A DNA stretch of 64,000 nt from Lampris incognitus (GCF_029633865.1 NC_079215.1:56408856-56472855), one strand, 5' to 3'. Positions 41,256 to 57,118 are shown, counted from the first letter of the stretch. Made by a program: numbers and translations. Notes: generated by a model from the sequence alone, not told the origin.

Positions 41256-41737
41256 TAGTTAACAAAACAGAATTCTTATGCAGTAACTTTCAGATATATG
41301 TAACAAAACAGAATATGTATTCAGTAACTTTCAGATATATGTAACAACAGAATTTTTATGCAGTAACTTTTAACAATGCAAACGGGAGCGAGATCTCTTA
41401 TTAAAATACAATAAATTACACTTGTGAAACAGATGTAATTAGAGAAAAAAGTCCTGTTACCCTTTATAGTTTAGGTAGATAAAGGTCTCAGTCACATTTG
41501 AGTAAAATAATCCTATTTCTATAAATGTCATAGGATCTTTTTTTAAAGATATTTTATTTTCACGGACCCCTTGCAATTACACCACGGACCACTAGGGGTC
41601 CGCGGACCCCCGGTTGAGAAACACTGAGCTAGGATACATTTTCCTTATTTTCCTTTTCTTTCTATCTTGTTATTACATTATGATGGTTCATACCTGATAC
41701 TCTAGTCATGTGATATTTAAGTTCTGATTTAGCTCAG

Positions 41738-42950
41738 GATAGTTACAAGTACCTGGGTATTCCACAGACAAATGGAAGCCATGAGGAGGCAGCAAGGAGG
41801 TCAGCTACAGCCAGATACCTCTAGAGAGTTAGGTAGGTCCTGAGGAGCCAGCTCAATGGGTAGAATAAGATCCAAGCCATTAACACATGCCCTACTAGTC
41901 ATCAGATACCCAGCTGGAATAATAAGCTGGCCAAAGGAGGAGATAAAGACCACCGATATCAGGACATGGAAACTCCTCACATGCATGGAGGGCTCCACCT
42001 GAAGTCCAGCAGCCTGAGACTGTATGATAAGAGAAAAGATGGGGGCTGCGGGTTAGTGAGTGTCAGGGCCACTATCCAGGATGAAACAAGGAGTATCCAT
42101 GAGTACATCAGAAAGAAGCCCCCCAGGATGAACTGCTGAGTGAGTATCTCAGGCAGCAGAAGACCGATAGTGCGGAGGAAGAAGAAGAAGAGGAGGTATC
42201 ATGGAAGATCAAGCCCCTCCATGGGCTGTACCATCAACAGATAGAAGATGTGTCTGATATCAAGAAATCTTACCAGTGGCTAGAAAAGGCTGGACTGAAA
42301 GACAGCACTGAGGCTCTGATCATAGCAGCACAACAACAGACACTCAGGGCTAGATTGATTGAGGCAGGGGTCTACCACACCAGACAAGATCCAAGATGCA
42401 GGCTGTGCAAAGATGCCCCTGAGACAGTCCAGCACTTAGTTGCAGGGTGTAAAATTCTTGCTGGGAAAGCACACACCGAAAGGCATAATCAAGTGGCTGG
42501 GATAGTGTACAGGAATATCTATACTGAATATAGACTGGAGGTCCCCAAGTCCAAACGGGAGACACAGCCAAAGGTGATTGAGAATGGCAGCGCTAAGATC
42601 ATGTGGGACTTCAAAGCTCCAGACTGACAAGCAGGTGCTGGCTAACCAACCAGACATTGTGGTGGTCGACAAGGAACAGAAGACAGCAGTGGTGATTGAT
42701 GTAGCAATCCCGAGCGACGACAACATCTGGAAGAAAGAGCATGAGAATCTAGAGAAATACCAAAGGCTGAGGGAAGAACTAGATCGGATGTGGAAGGTCA
42801 AATCCACAGTAGTCCCAGTGGTAATAGGAATACTAGGAGCTATGACCACCAAACTGGGAGAGTGGCTCCGGCAGATCCCTGGAGCAACATCTGAGGTCTC
42901 TGTCCAGAATAGTGCAGTCCTAGGAACAGCTAAGGTACTGCGGGAGATTT
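41738..42950 (+). pseudogene. LINE with restriction-enzyme-like endonuclease, C-terminal half
   Basis: Broken frames read KYLGIPQTNGSHEEAARRS, WKLLTMHGGLHLKSSSLRLY, KPLHGLYHQQIEDVSDIKKS, CRLCKDAPETVQHLVAGC (a CCHC zinc knuckle) and NQPDIVVVDKEQKTAVVIDV + AIPSDDNI. The PD...D pattern next to a zinc knuckle is the C-terminal endonuclease of the R2/R4/NeSL group of LINEs, which cut specific targets. Rex6 is a fish member of R4, but I cannot assign the family. A frameshift near 42600 and several stops occur, and the 5' half is absent. Confidence 0.8.
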
Positions 42951-43054
42951 ATTTATATTTATTTTCTTTAGGGACTTTATTGTACATTTTCAGCTTTATA
43001 TGATATATAAGTAACCTTTATATGAGATGGTAACATTTATATGATATGCTGGCA

Positions 43055-43322
43055 CCTCAGGTTGGACGGTTTGGAGACAAAGCAAGAGAGGCAAGATTGA
43101 GATGGTTTGGACATGAGTGGAGGAGAGATGCTGGGTATATTGGGAGAAGGATGCTGAATATGGAGCTGCCAGGGATGAGGAAAAGAGGAAGGCCAAAGAG
43201 GAGGTTTATGGATGTGGCGAGAGAGGACATGCAGGTGGCTGGTGTGACAGAGGAAGATGCAGAGGACAGGAAGAGATGGAAATGGACGATCCGCTGTGGC
43301 GACCCCTAACGGGAGCAACCGA

Positions 43323-43367
<45 letters not shown>

Positions 43368-43368
43368 A
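43055..43368 (+). pseudogene. RTE-type LINE, 3' end (copy 2) with (AGT)n tail
   Basis: GRFGDKAREARLRWFGHEWR, RRMLNMELPGMRKRGRPKRR and AEDRKRWKWTIRCGDP are the last residues of the RTE family found at 47225-50377, followed by CCCCTAACGGGAGCAACCGA and a 45-bp (AGT)n run. Confidence 0.9.
43323..43367 (+). repeat. (AGT)n tail of the RTE LINE
   Basis: Fifteen AGT units directly after the conserved 3' end; RTE elements end in short tandem repeats. Confidence 0.95.
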
Positions 43369-43655
43369 AGATTGTGCATTTTCCTATATGTTATATTTTG
43401 TTTGTATATGCAGTCACACAGTTACTGTGTTTACTGTGCTGAGTATATTATCATATTGTCTGCACTGATGTGGAGTTTTGTATATGTATGTATTTATCCA
43501 TCTATCGTTCTTATCTATTGTATGTATCCAATTCAAGATAGCCCATTAGGACCAAGTGACCTGTCAGGTAATCTGGCCTAGTAGGTAATCTAAGGTGTGT
43601 CTCTGCTTTTTTGTCTGAAGAAGAGCTTTAATGCTCAAAATTTCACTACTTGGTA

Positions 43656-44009
43656 TACTGTATTGATCCCTGTGGAGAAGTTATGCTCTGCATTTAACCC
43701 ATCCTCGCTGTGTAGCTAGGAACAGTGGGTAGCCGCTGTGCAGCGCCCAGGGACCAACTCCAGTTCTTTTCCCATTGCCTTGGTCAGGGGCATAGACAGG
43801 AGTATAAACCCTAACATGCATGTTTTTTTTTTGGTGGTGGGGGAAACCAGAGCACCCGGAGAAAACCCACCGCAGACACAGGGAGAACATGCAAACTCCA
43901 CACAGGATGACCTGGGATGACCCCCTAGGTTGGAAAACCCCGGGGTTCGAACCCAGGCCCTTCTTGCTGTGAGACAACAGCGCTAACCACTGCGCCACTG
44001 TGCCACATT
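43656..44009 (-). mobile_element. SINE family B, near full length
   Basis: Minus-strand head GGCGCAGTGGTTAGCGCTGT and B box GGGTTCGAACCCC, then the family body, ending GGATGGGTTAAATGCAGAGC + ATAACTTCTCC. It interrupts the repeat at 43495. Confidence 0.87.
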
Positions 44010-44069
44010 TTGGCCGAGTTGTGGAGCTCCATTACCCAACTGCCCAATTATCCAAGTGTCTAACAACGA

Positions 44070-44310
44070 ACATAAGATTGAGGAGATGGAATCCGCTCTG
44101 ACTACACTTGATACTACAGTATCGGAGCTCTGGTGGGCAGTAGCCTCGCTGTGAGCCGAGAAAACACGCTTACAAACTCGCGTGGATGACCAGGAAAACG
44201 GGTCTAGGCGTCAAAATATTAGAGTGGTGGGACTTCCAGAAAAACTTGAAAAAGGCAACCCTACCGCTTTCGCGGAATCTGTTCTTACTGTGGTTTTTGG
44301 AGAAGACAGT
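44070..44310 (+). pseudogene. L1-type ORF1 fragment
   Basis: LKTRVDDQENRSRRQNIRVV + GLPEKLEKGNPTAFAESVLT is the coiled-coil/RRM junction of LINE-1-like ORF1 proteins; an in-frame TGA lies just upstream. It is related to, but not the same family as, 20690-20900. Confidence 0.75.
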
Positions 44311-45650
44311 TTTGGTGGTATACCATTCTACTTGGTGATGTACCATTAAAATGTTCATGGGATCATTGTCCAGTATGTAGACTATTTTTCCATTTCCCAG
44401 AGACTGGTCCTCCCAGTAGACCGACTAACCCAAGAAAGAGGAACGTGGGCAGCAGACACCGCAACCATCTACATCATTTGGACAGCAGCTTAATCAAAGC
44501 TTTGGCAAAGGAGGCCGGCTATTCTAAACACTTTTCCTTATCTTAACCAGAAGAGGCTGTCTGTTTGGAATTACGTTGGTTTTACGGCCTTCTAGGCATC
44601 AAAATAAGTGCCCAAAGATAATGCTAAGACTTGATAGATGGATAGATTTTGTCCCTGACTTACTCTTCGCAAAATGTAGCATCCATGGACTAATTCTTAC
44701 AGTTATTCTCTTCTCTGTATTCCCGTTTAAAGGTTGAACTTTTGGTTGCAAAAGGCTTTACCTCCGATTACTCACAAGCTCACTACTCTGTGCAAACACA
44801 GAATGTGAAAGAAGATGGATTTCAATAAAAAGCGCTAACATGTCCTTCAGTTATAATTTAGTGTTTTTGGTAAGCCAAGTGATTGGTGCTACTGCATAGC
44901 CACTTTAAAAGAAAAGACAACATTTACTGCTAATAATATGAATATATGAATATATTAATGCAAAATGCACATTTTGAGAGGAAATCAAAACCCATCTCTT
45001 TATATTGCCGTTCTCTTTCTAGTATCATTTGGGTTGCGAGGGGATTTTACGGTGTGGTGGATTTGGTGTAATTGGTCCTCTAATTGTTACCATTATTTAT
45101 TTACCTCTGGAGTGGACGGGCTCCAATCTGCCGAGCTTCATGAAGGAAGGGAGATGAAAGCAGTCAGAATGAGGGGGTTCTTAGTTAGGGTTGCTGCGAG
45201 TCAAACAGATGAGAGGCGCCATGACTGTGTGTGTGCGCACACTCCAGCAGACACACACCACACTTTCATGCCGAGATGTGTAATCATGCCCACACACACA
45301 CTTTGAAATGAATCACATGGAAAAGGCACCTCCACAGTGCTCCATCTTTTCTGCTTGTTTTTCCACTTGGGCTTCGCCTAAACAACAGCTCATCAGCCTG
45401 GGCAGGATGTGACTGATTCTTCCGGCTCCTTGGCTCTTTACAGGTGTGGTTGTGTCATCAAAGACTGACCAGTGAGTAAAGCACTGTGTCTGTGTGTCTT
45501 TATGAACCAGACCCTTAATCCCTTCCTTCGCCCCCTGGTACCTGGAGGAAATGAAAGACAGCAGGAGCTACAAGGAGGGCAAGCAAAAGGACAGAGAGGG
45601 AGTTGTGGGACATAAGAGGAGGAAGAGGATGACATTGATGATAATCAGTA

Positions 45651-46125
<475 letters not shown>

Positions 46126-46444
46126 GCACGCCCTGCCCTAATTCAGAAGATTTGCACGACATTTCCATGCAAACAAAATTTCATTTTTTAATGCTTTCTA
46201 TCGCTGGTGTGTTTAAAATCTTAACTGATATTAAAAATGTCCAAATCATGAATTGTATTGTACTTGCTCATTTTGGTACTGTTTGGTAGGAGATTCCCTG
46301 GAGAAATAACCAGCGTAAGTCATTCTTGAACACAGAAGCTAAATGTAGAATTAGCCTGGTATTGTAAGTTTAAAGAAGACATGGCTAACAAGCAGTTATG
46401 GCAGACCAAGCTAGCAGAGGCCTTTACGAACAGATAATGCAACT

Positions 46445-47224
46445 TCGGAAACTAAAACCCAGGCTCAACCATCGACTGTATAAAATAATGGACGTAGACA
46501 CCGTGAGGTCACTCATTGGTTTGTGGACTACCATTTCGAAGCCTTGAGTTTGGCTTTTTCCCGTCACCATCTTGATTTTTTGAAACAACATGTGACAATA
46601 TTTGTACGAGAGGGTAGAGCTGGGGAGGACTGGGGGGGTCGATCTGACTGAGAAACCGACGACACTATGCTCACCCACAACCTTCCCGGCAACCTGACTG
46701 TACCTGGCTCCACCATGCAGTCACATTCCAAATTTATCACACGCTAAGACAACAAGACCTACTTGAAATTGCTGTTTCACATGAGCAATATTAGTATAAC
46801 TAAGACATGTGCTGAAATATTTTCTTTTTTACATGTATAGATCATCAAATATACAAGATTCACGAGTCTTGCTTTGCCATTCCATGGTTGACTGCAGCTC
46901 ATTTCAAATTTATCGCACATTAAGACAACAAGACCAACTGGAAATGTCTGCTTCACAGGAACAATATTAGTGTAATTTAAAGATTCACTCAAAAAAAATC
47001 ATTTTTTTCATGGATAGATTATCAGCCGGACAACACCCAAAAACAAGTTCACGTCTATTTAAATGTACAAAGTATTTTAAACGTACACAGTGCCATGTCA
47101 CTCAAAGTAGACACACCCCTAATTATAAATAACCGTAAGCCTTAACATAATTTAGTCGGGTGTGTTGCCTAAAAATTCACCCCGCGTACAGTTGTCATGA
47201 ATGGGGAAATTAGCTATAGAGACT
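46445..47224. repeat. Unclassified fish repeat, left part, with an internal 176-bp duplication
   Basis: The left part (CTCAACCATCGACTGTATAA ... GAGCTGGGGAGGACTGGG) and the right part at 50378-50590 (TTGGAGCCAGCCTCAAGTGG + CCATTTGAGAAACTGCAG) have the flavour of one common fish repeat, now separated by the RTE LINE. Within it, CAAATTTATCACACGCTAAG at 46730 recurs in changed form at 46906. Confidence 0.55.
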
Positions 47225-50377
<3,153 letters not shown>

Positions 50378-50590
50378 GAAATTAGCTATAGAGACTAAAA
50401 CCGTTTTTTTTTGTATCAGGCGGTAAAGATGTTTATTTCTGCTGTAAAGCTGGACATTTTAATACGGGGTCTATGATGATTTGCTCGCTTTTGGAGCCAG
50501 CCTCAAGTGGCCATTTGAGAAACTGCAGTTTTTGTCACTGTTGGCTTCATTTTTTCAGCACCAGAGGTTGCCGCTTGGGTTCAACCACTT
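50378..50590. repeat. Unclassified fish repeat, right part
   Basis: Continues the repeat interrupted by the RTE LINE; starts with the second copy of the 19-bp target duplication. Confidence 0.5.
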
Positions 50591-52925
50591 TTCCTTGGTT
50601 TGGTGGTTGGGGTGGTGTTGACACAACAGCACTGGCAACTTCCAATCCTTCCATTTGGAAGGATGTCATATAGGATTGTAACTTTCAGTGAAAAAAAAAT
50701 CATGTGATGTAATGACAACATTAAAAATGGCAGCGATAAGGATGTTGATTGTTGAAGAATGCAATAGAATAAATCAAAGCTAATGTGAAATGGAATTTCT
50801 AATTAACGACAAAGAGGCTTTTGTAACTGGAGCCCTGAATGTTGTAAAAACTACTAAGGAATTGTTTGGTTGTGTCCCGGCTGTCCCTTGCCTGTGAGAG
50901 AGGTCAATATATTTTCAGCTGCGGTGTGGTTCACGATCTAAAAGAAGAACATACTGTAACTCATTCTTTTTACAAGGACTTGTGGTTTCAATTATTTCCG
51001 TGTGTACACACAAAAGCCATGTCTTTTGCTTTTCCTAGTATGCTCTCATATGAGCCTATTGACAGTTGCTGAATATTTAGAACAGTTAGTACAATATTTA
51101 GAGAAAATATCAATGGTGAAGCCCCTGCACCCCTAATATCCTGCTTTCAGTATTTGAGTGGGTACTTGTCCACAAAAAAAAAAAACCCCCATAAACTTAT
51201 TTTGTCAATTTCCCTGGCATTTCAGTCATAAAGTTGACATTCAAGCTTTGGAATTTATTCTCCTGGGCAAACGGCTGCTTACATTCTGCAAAGCAAATTG
51301 TACAGTGGCTGCTCTCTAAAGGAAGGTCACTGCATGGGGAATCTGTGTAATCTTTACCTATTTGATGGAAACACATGTCTAGACCACAAGGCATTATCGG
51401 TATTCCATCCTTGCATATAATGAGCTGAATAGCCAGGCCGGTAGCTCAGCCTCCTTGTCCTTGAGGCGTTCTCTGGATGTTCTCTGGTACACTGCTTAAT
51501 GAGGGGGGCATTTTTCCAGCTTGAGGATGAAGGATTGCTTTATGTATATGAGAAGGAGAAAAAAAGGGAGGGGGCTGAGAGGCAGAGGAAGAACACCTAC
51601 GTGCTAAACACAGAAGCTGTTTTTGTGTGCCACAATCGGGCACTTGACAGGACGGCCCTGGCTGGGTCCTCTCTGAGCCACGAGTGGAGGGGGAAAGTAT
51701 GCAGCATTTCCCACAGCGCAGGCGAAAGGGGGCTAAATTTAGGTTGAATGAGTACAGTTGCGTTTTTTGGGATGTTTCCATGGCTCAGAACTGGGAGTTG
51801 ACTTGGGCATGATCAGGGAATTAGAGAGAGGGGGGGGGGGGAGAGCAGATGCAGAGAGGAGAAAGATAGACAGTGAAAGGTAAGAGAGAAAAGAGAACCA
51901 CACTACTGGCAAGGCACTACATAACCCAGAATTAAGCTGTTCTGACAGTTTAACCTGAAATAATACATCCTAGAAAAAGGGCACAAAGTTTGGTCATAGA
52001 AAAACAAAAATTGCTCCCCAAACCTCTTTGGAGAAACAAAAGCTTAACTAGGAAACGAGTTTGACTGGGGAAAAAAATCCATGACACTTTTGGCTATTAT
52101 ATACTGTCATAACATGAGCTGAATACTATACTATACTATATACTATACTATACTATACTATAGGCTAGTATAATAGCCCAAAGTCACAGGTAAATTTTGT
52201 TTAATTATCCTTTAGGATAGCCTTAAAAATCAATTTGGATCAAAAAAGAAAACCTTAAAAGAGAATATGGGTGTCCAGACAGGAAGTTTAAAAAACTCTG
52301 CACATTACTAAAATACAGCGAGTGCAACAATGGGCTTAACTTCCTAGCTCACCGACATTAAAAGCAACCAATAGTAAGGAGGGCAAAGGTCAAAGTCACT
52401 GTGCCCAGATAACAGCTTTGTCAAACAGCTGTTTCCGTAGTGTGTTAACCACTAGAAACCAGCAGCGCAGGCTGCTGCTAATCTGAACCCCTTCTGTTTA
52501 CGTCAAGTGCTCAGGTTGGTCTTTGAATGTGTGTATGAAGATGTTTGGAGGTGCCGTTCTCACCCTGGAGTGGTGTCTGTTATGTTAAGCCCCTGCCAAG
52601 GGCAGGGAGTCACTGCTCGTTAAGCAGTTAAGAGATAAGCAGCTTTCCGACATACATTCTATATCTTGATTCTGTCTTGAGATGCGTGCTCAATAATCCA
52701 GATGGTAGGAAAACACATTCTGTGATATTGTTGGAATGATTTTTCCTTCGCTGGCGGTGGTTTTCCCTGTTCACACATAGAGTTTCTAGCTGTAAGATTC
52801 ACAGATAGTGTTTATTCACACATGACCTTCATGGTGTCTTGTGTCTAAATTCTCTGCAGGATGTGTCATACACTAACGTGGCATCTCTAACGTGGCATCT
52901 CTAACGTGGCATCTCTAACGTGATT
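50591..52925. other. Intron 2 sequence without recognisable element
   Basis: Only short simple runs are seen, including a G-run at 51831-51841 and the ACTAT repeat at 52126-52161. Confidence 0.5.
52126..52161. repeat. (ACTAT)n pentanucleotide repeat
   Basis: About seven units with one TATAC interruption. Confidence 0.93.
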
Positions 52926-53374
52926 TAAAAAAAAAAAATGTCCCCCTCTTTTTCTTCCCGACTGTGTTCGGCCAATTACCCGACTTCCGAGCCATCCCGA
53001 TCTCTGCTCCACCCCCTCTGCCGATCCGGGGAGCGCTGCAGACTACCACATGCCTCCTCCGATACTTGTGGCGACGCCAGTCGCTTCTTTTCACCTGACA
53101 GGGAGGAGTTTCGCCAGGGGGACGTAGCGCTTGGGAGGATCACGCTATTCACCCCAGTTTCCCCTCCCCCCCGAATAGGCATCCCAACCGACCAGAGGAG
53201 GCGCCAGTGCAGCGACCAGGACACATACCCACATCTGGCTTCCTACCTGCAGACATGGCCAATTGTGTCTGTAGGGACACCCGACCAAGCCGGAGGTAAC
53301 ACGGGGATTCGAATTGGCGATCCCCTGTGTTGGTAGGCAACGGAATAGACTGCTATGCTACCTGGACTCCCCCT
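52926..53374 (-). mobile_element. tRNA-derived SINE, family C, full length
   Basis: On the minus strand: GGGGGAGTCCAGGTAGCATA + GCAGTCTATTCCGTTGCC and B box AATTCGAATCCCCG, then ACAGACACAATTGGCCATGT, GGTCGCTGCACTGGCGCC and a 3' end near GGGTAATTGGCCGAACACAG + TCGGGAAG. This long SINE with a tRNA-like head is widespread in fish and unrelated to families A and B. Confidence 0.88.
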
Positions 53375-54012
53375 AAAGCGGTTACTACTTCATTCTTAAA
53401 TACTATGAGAATTCCTCATCATACTTGGTCACTAAGATTAATCCTAAAACAAAAAGTCCCAAAACTGGGAATTTCTGGTAAGGGCAACAATCTATATGCT
53501 TAGAGACGAGCTTAAAAAAACTATCATATGCTCATTTGATTTGACATTGTATGACAAACAGAAAGTAGCTAGCTAACCATTCTTTCCACCCCTGGTTCTA
53601 CCTTCATAGTGGAGTACAGGCAGGGTGTTGATGGTGGCTGTCAGCTTGCCCTTGAGACTGTTGTTGGGAGAGACTTTGTCATCAAGACCTCTGAGTGCAG
53701 AGTAAAGTGTCTGCAGCTGAATGCAAAACTGCACGAACTGAATCGCTGCATGTTGAGAGATGTGTGTGGTGAGTGTGGTTTCTTGACATTCTCCTGCTCA
53801 AATAGGCTTGGTCTCCGATGGATGGATTTCACTGATCTATGAGCTTCGGGTTTGGCGGTGGTGTCCACGGTTTGGCTCTCTGTTAATCCGTCAGCAGCGG
53901 TTGCCAGTTTCGGGTCAGCCAAAGTCCTGGGCTGTTGTTGATGGGTTAATGAACAGCAGGTTTGGTAAATAGCAGGACCTGACAAGACATGGACTCCGGT
54001 TACTGCCTAGTC

Positions 54013-54016
<4 letters not shown>

Positions 54017-54062
<46 letters not shown>
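54017..54062. repeat. (GA)n microsatellite
   Basis: About 23 GA units. Confidence 0.97.
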
Positions 54063-54065
<3 letters not shown>

Positions 54066-54699
54066 CAAAACAGTTCCCACATTACCTGTAGTAAAAACCC
54101 ATTCTCTACTTTCCTTACTTTTTTCCTTTTGTTTTTTTTATCGCTCTTTCTGTAATTCGTCTTTCTCTCACTCACTTTCCCTCCACAGATCCACAAACAT
54201 TAAACTCCCAAATTATCTCCTCTCCTCTTACACACTCCATTTCTTTGCATCTTTGTTTTCTTCTCTCCCCCTCCTCCTTCATAGACATTAGGAAAAGGGC
54301 ACAACTCATACAACACCTCTGCAGAACCCTGCCAGTACTTTCACTGGTGTGAAAACTGTAGCACATGAATACTGTTTAACAGAGTCCTACAATCTTGAAC
54401 TTCTTCTGCTGTCGTCATCAGCTTGTGTAATAAAAAATGCCCATCAGCAACTTTCTTCTCGATGACGAGGTTGTAACACTATAAAAACTTGCCTTTTTAA
54501 AGACATTTATGACAAAATGAAACATTGGCTTTTCCCGTTTTTCCATCACAACTTGGCCGAACATTTTTTTTTTGTTGCTAGGAAATAAACACACTCGCTT
54601 GATAACATTGACTAAAAACAAGTTTGATCATGTCTGCCTGAAATCACTGTCGTCATTTAGAACCAGAGGTGAATTTTTATTTAGCGTTCACTCCATTTT

Positions 54700-54890
54700 C
54701 GTGGAAACAAGGCGTGGCAAATTTATTTGCATAGCACATTACATACACAATGCCAATTCAAAGTGATTTACATAGGGCGTAGAAAATACATTGAATAAGA
54801 AATTCAGAATAAGATAAGTAATTTAAAAACAAAGACATGAATTAAAAGATAAAAACATAATAGAAAACTAGAAGAGTGCACTCAGTCGAG
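54700..54890. repeat. Common fish interspersed repeat fragment
   Basis: AAATTTATTTGCATAGCACA + TTACATACACAATGCC ... CAAAGTGATTTACATAGGGC, then an A-rich AAAGACATGAATTAAAAGAT stretch, is a pattern seen repeatedly in fish DNA. I cannot name its class. Confidence 0.5.
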
Positions 54891-55224
54891 TGCAGATCCC
54901 CACCAGGTGTATCTCCTCTTCTCCGGTGCTCCGACTTGGTGATAAACCAGCTGAGAAGTTAGCTCCCTAATGCAGTATAAAATAGGTTTTTCTAAGGTTT
55001 TGAATCGAGAGGTCCTGGATCATACAGTCATAACTGTGCACACACATTACCAGGCTGACATGCCCAGTAGTATGAGAGATTAGCAGCGGACAGAAACACG
55101 CACACACGGTCGGAAAAAACAGTGTTTTTGCTGCCATTATAAGACTTTTGCACAGTGCCCATAAAAGTCGATTGAACAGGAAATACGGGAAAAAAGTTTT
55201 TAATATGCAGCGCTCAGTCTAAAA

Positions 55225-55770
55225 AACCTACCTAATAAAAATGTCTTGCCAGTCAATCTGTGGATGAGCAGCTTCCTAGGCAGACCCTCGTATGAATGTG
55301 ACTGGTATTGCACATTTCATGAAGCTCCTGATGAACTGTTCTTGTGCTGACGTTGCTTGCAGAGGCAGTCTGGAACTTGCTAGTGAGTGTTGCAACCGAG
55401 GACAAACGATTTTTACGCGCTATGCTTAACCCCTTTTTGGGTCTGATCTGTGGTCTTGTGTAGCCTATCACTTCATGGCTGAGCTGTTGTTGCTCCAAGA
55501 CATTTCGAGTTCACAATAACAGACTTACAGTTGACTGGGGCAGCTCTCGCAGGGCAGAGGTTTGACCAAATGACTTGTTGAAAAGGTGGCATCCAATGAG
55601 AGTTCAATGTTGAAAGTCACTGAGCTCTTCAGTATGACCATTCTACTTCTGATGTTTGTCTATAGAGAATGGATGGCTGTGTGCTTGATTTTATACATTT
55701 AACAGCAATGGATATGGCTGAAATAGCCAAAACCACTCATTGGAAGGGGTATCCAGATACTTTTATTCCC
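55225..55770 (-). mobile_element. DNA transposon remnant (Tc1/mariner-like, tentative)
   Basis: The right part (GTTTGTCTATAGAGAATGGA, GGCTGTGTGCTTGATTTTAT, GGCTGAAATAGCC, GGAAGGGGTATCCAGATACT) matches the 3' end signature of a fish DNA element family that normally ends in CATACTTTTGTATA. It runs straight into a LINE at about 55771, so the terminal repeat is cut. Confidence 0.5.
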
Positions 55771-57118
55771 AGAATCTCAGTGTGGCTTCCGCCCGTCCAG
55801 AGGTACAGCAGACATGATATTTACAGCACGCCAACTCCAGGAAAAATGCCGTGAACAAAGGCAGCCTTTGTACATCACTTTCATAGACCTGACAAAGGCC
55901 TTTGACTCAGCAGACCGCCAGGCTCTGTGGAGCATATTATGGCTGCCCTGACAAATACATCAGAATATTGAGGCTTTTACAAGACAGCATGTCAGTCACA
56001 GTGCTCAGCAACAGCAGCTCTGAGTCAGAGCCCTTCACTGTTGAAACAGGGGTCAAACAGGGATACATCACTGCACCCACCCTGTTTGCCATCTTTATTG
56101 CTGCCATACTCCATCTCATTACCGAAGAGCTGCCATAGGGGATCTCGATTCTATACAGAACTGGCGGCAGCCTCTTCAACCTTAATAGGTTCAAGGCCAA
56201 GCTTCTGTATGCAGATGACAACGCCATCGCAGCACACTCTGCAGAAGACCTCCAGGACATTCTGAAGGCCTTTGTCAAAGCAAACAGAGCCCTGGGTCTA
56301 GCATACATCAAGAAGACCCAGGTCTTATATCAACCTCCACCCCACCAGCCATCTACCCAGCCCACCATGAAAGTGGACGACAGAATTCTTGAAAATGTTG
56401 ATCACTTCCCCTACCTTGGCAGCCTTCTCTCCTCAAAAGCTTACATCAACTCTGAGGTCAAATATTGCTTGAGTTGTGCCACTGACATGCCACACTCTGG
56501 AAAATATTCTTTGAAGACCGAGACCCAAAGGCCCAAACAAAACTCCTGGTCTGCCGCAGAGTCATGGACCACCTATCGAAGGCACCTGAGAGCCCTGGAA
56601 CAATACCACCAAAGATCCTTGTGGAAGATCTTGAGGATCAGCTGGAAGGCAGACACATCAACATCAGCGTTCTGGAAGAAGCCAACATGACTAGCATGAC
56701 CACCACAATAATGCAGCACCAACCTCAATGGACAGGCCATGTCATCTGCATGTCCAACACTCGTCTCCCCAAACAGATCCTGCACTCCCAGCTGAAGGAA
56801 GGTCAGCAAGCTCCCGGCACGGAAAAGAAACATTTCAAGGACAATATCAAGACCAGTCTGAACAAATTCATCATCACATCGAGCAACTGGGAACACGTTG
56901 CACTGGATAGGAGCTCCTGGAAGAATCCATGCAGGAAGGAGCTGCATGTCATTAAATGGATCATCACTGTGCCACAGAGAGAAAACGTCAGCTCCGCAAG
57001 GAGAGAGAGAAAAAGGCTCAAGCCCCACCACCAACCACCACCACGTTCCCCTGTCCACACTGCACCAACGTATGTGGATCACGGATCGGCCTCTACAGCC
57101 ATCTGAAGACCCACAAGT
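55771..57118 (+). pseudogene. LINE reverse transcriptase with a C-terminal C2H2 finger
   Basis: Broken frames read SQCGFRPSRGTADMIFTARQ, ITFIDLTKAFDSADRQALWS, GVKQGYITAPTLFAIFI, KAKLLYADDNAIAAHS (catalytic YADD intact), HFPYLGSLLSSKAYINSEVK, QHQPQWTGHVICMSNTRLPK and NKFIITSSNWEHVALDRSSW. The chain ends FPCPHCTNVCGSRIGLYSHL + KTHK at 57049-57118, a C2H2 zinc finger followed by a stop. The 5' part (endonuclease) is missing, and frames shift near 55930, 56140, 56500 and 57000. The clade is uncertain. Confidence 0.82.

Larger units (their letters stand above)
39481..41626. mobile_element. hAT-type nonautonomous element, split by a Tc1 copy
   Basis: Ends CAGTGGTTCTCAACCTTTTT and the inverted CCCCGGTTGAGAAACACTG, with the 8-bp target duplication AGCTAGGA at 39473-39480 and 41627-41634. 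Eight-base duplications and CAG-type ends are the hAT signature. Without the Tc1 insertion the element is about 560 bp and non-coding. Confidence 0.93.
43495..44390 (+). repeat. Interspersed repeat, plus copy, split by other insertions
   Basis: 43495-43655 and 44317-44390 together match the inverted copy at 38866-39060. In between lie a SINE (43656-44009) and an L1-type ORF1 fragment (44070-44310). Confidence 0.7.

Noticed and set aside
53290..53374. tRNA-like sequence on the minus strand
   Set aside because: It is the head of a family C SINE followed by the SINE body.
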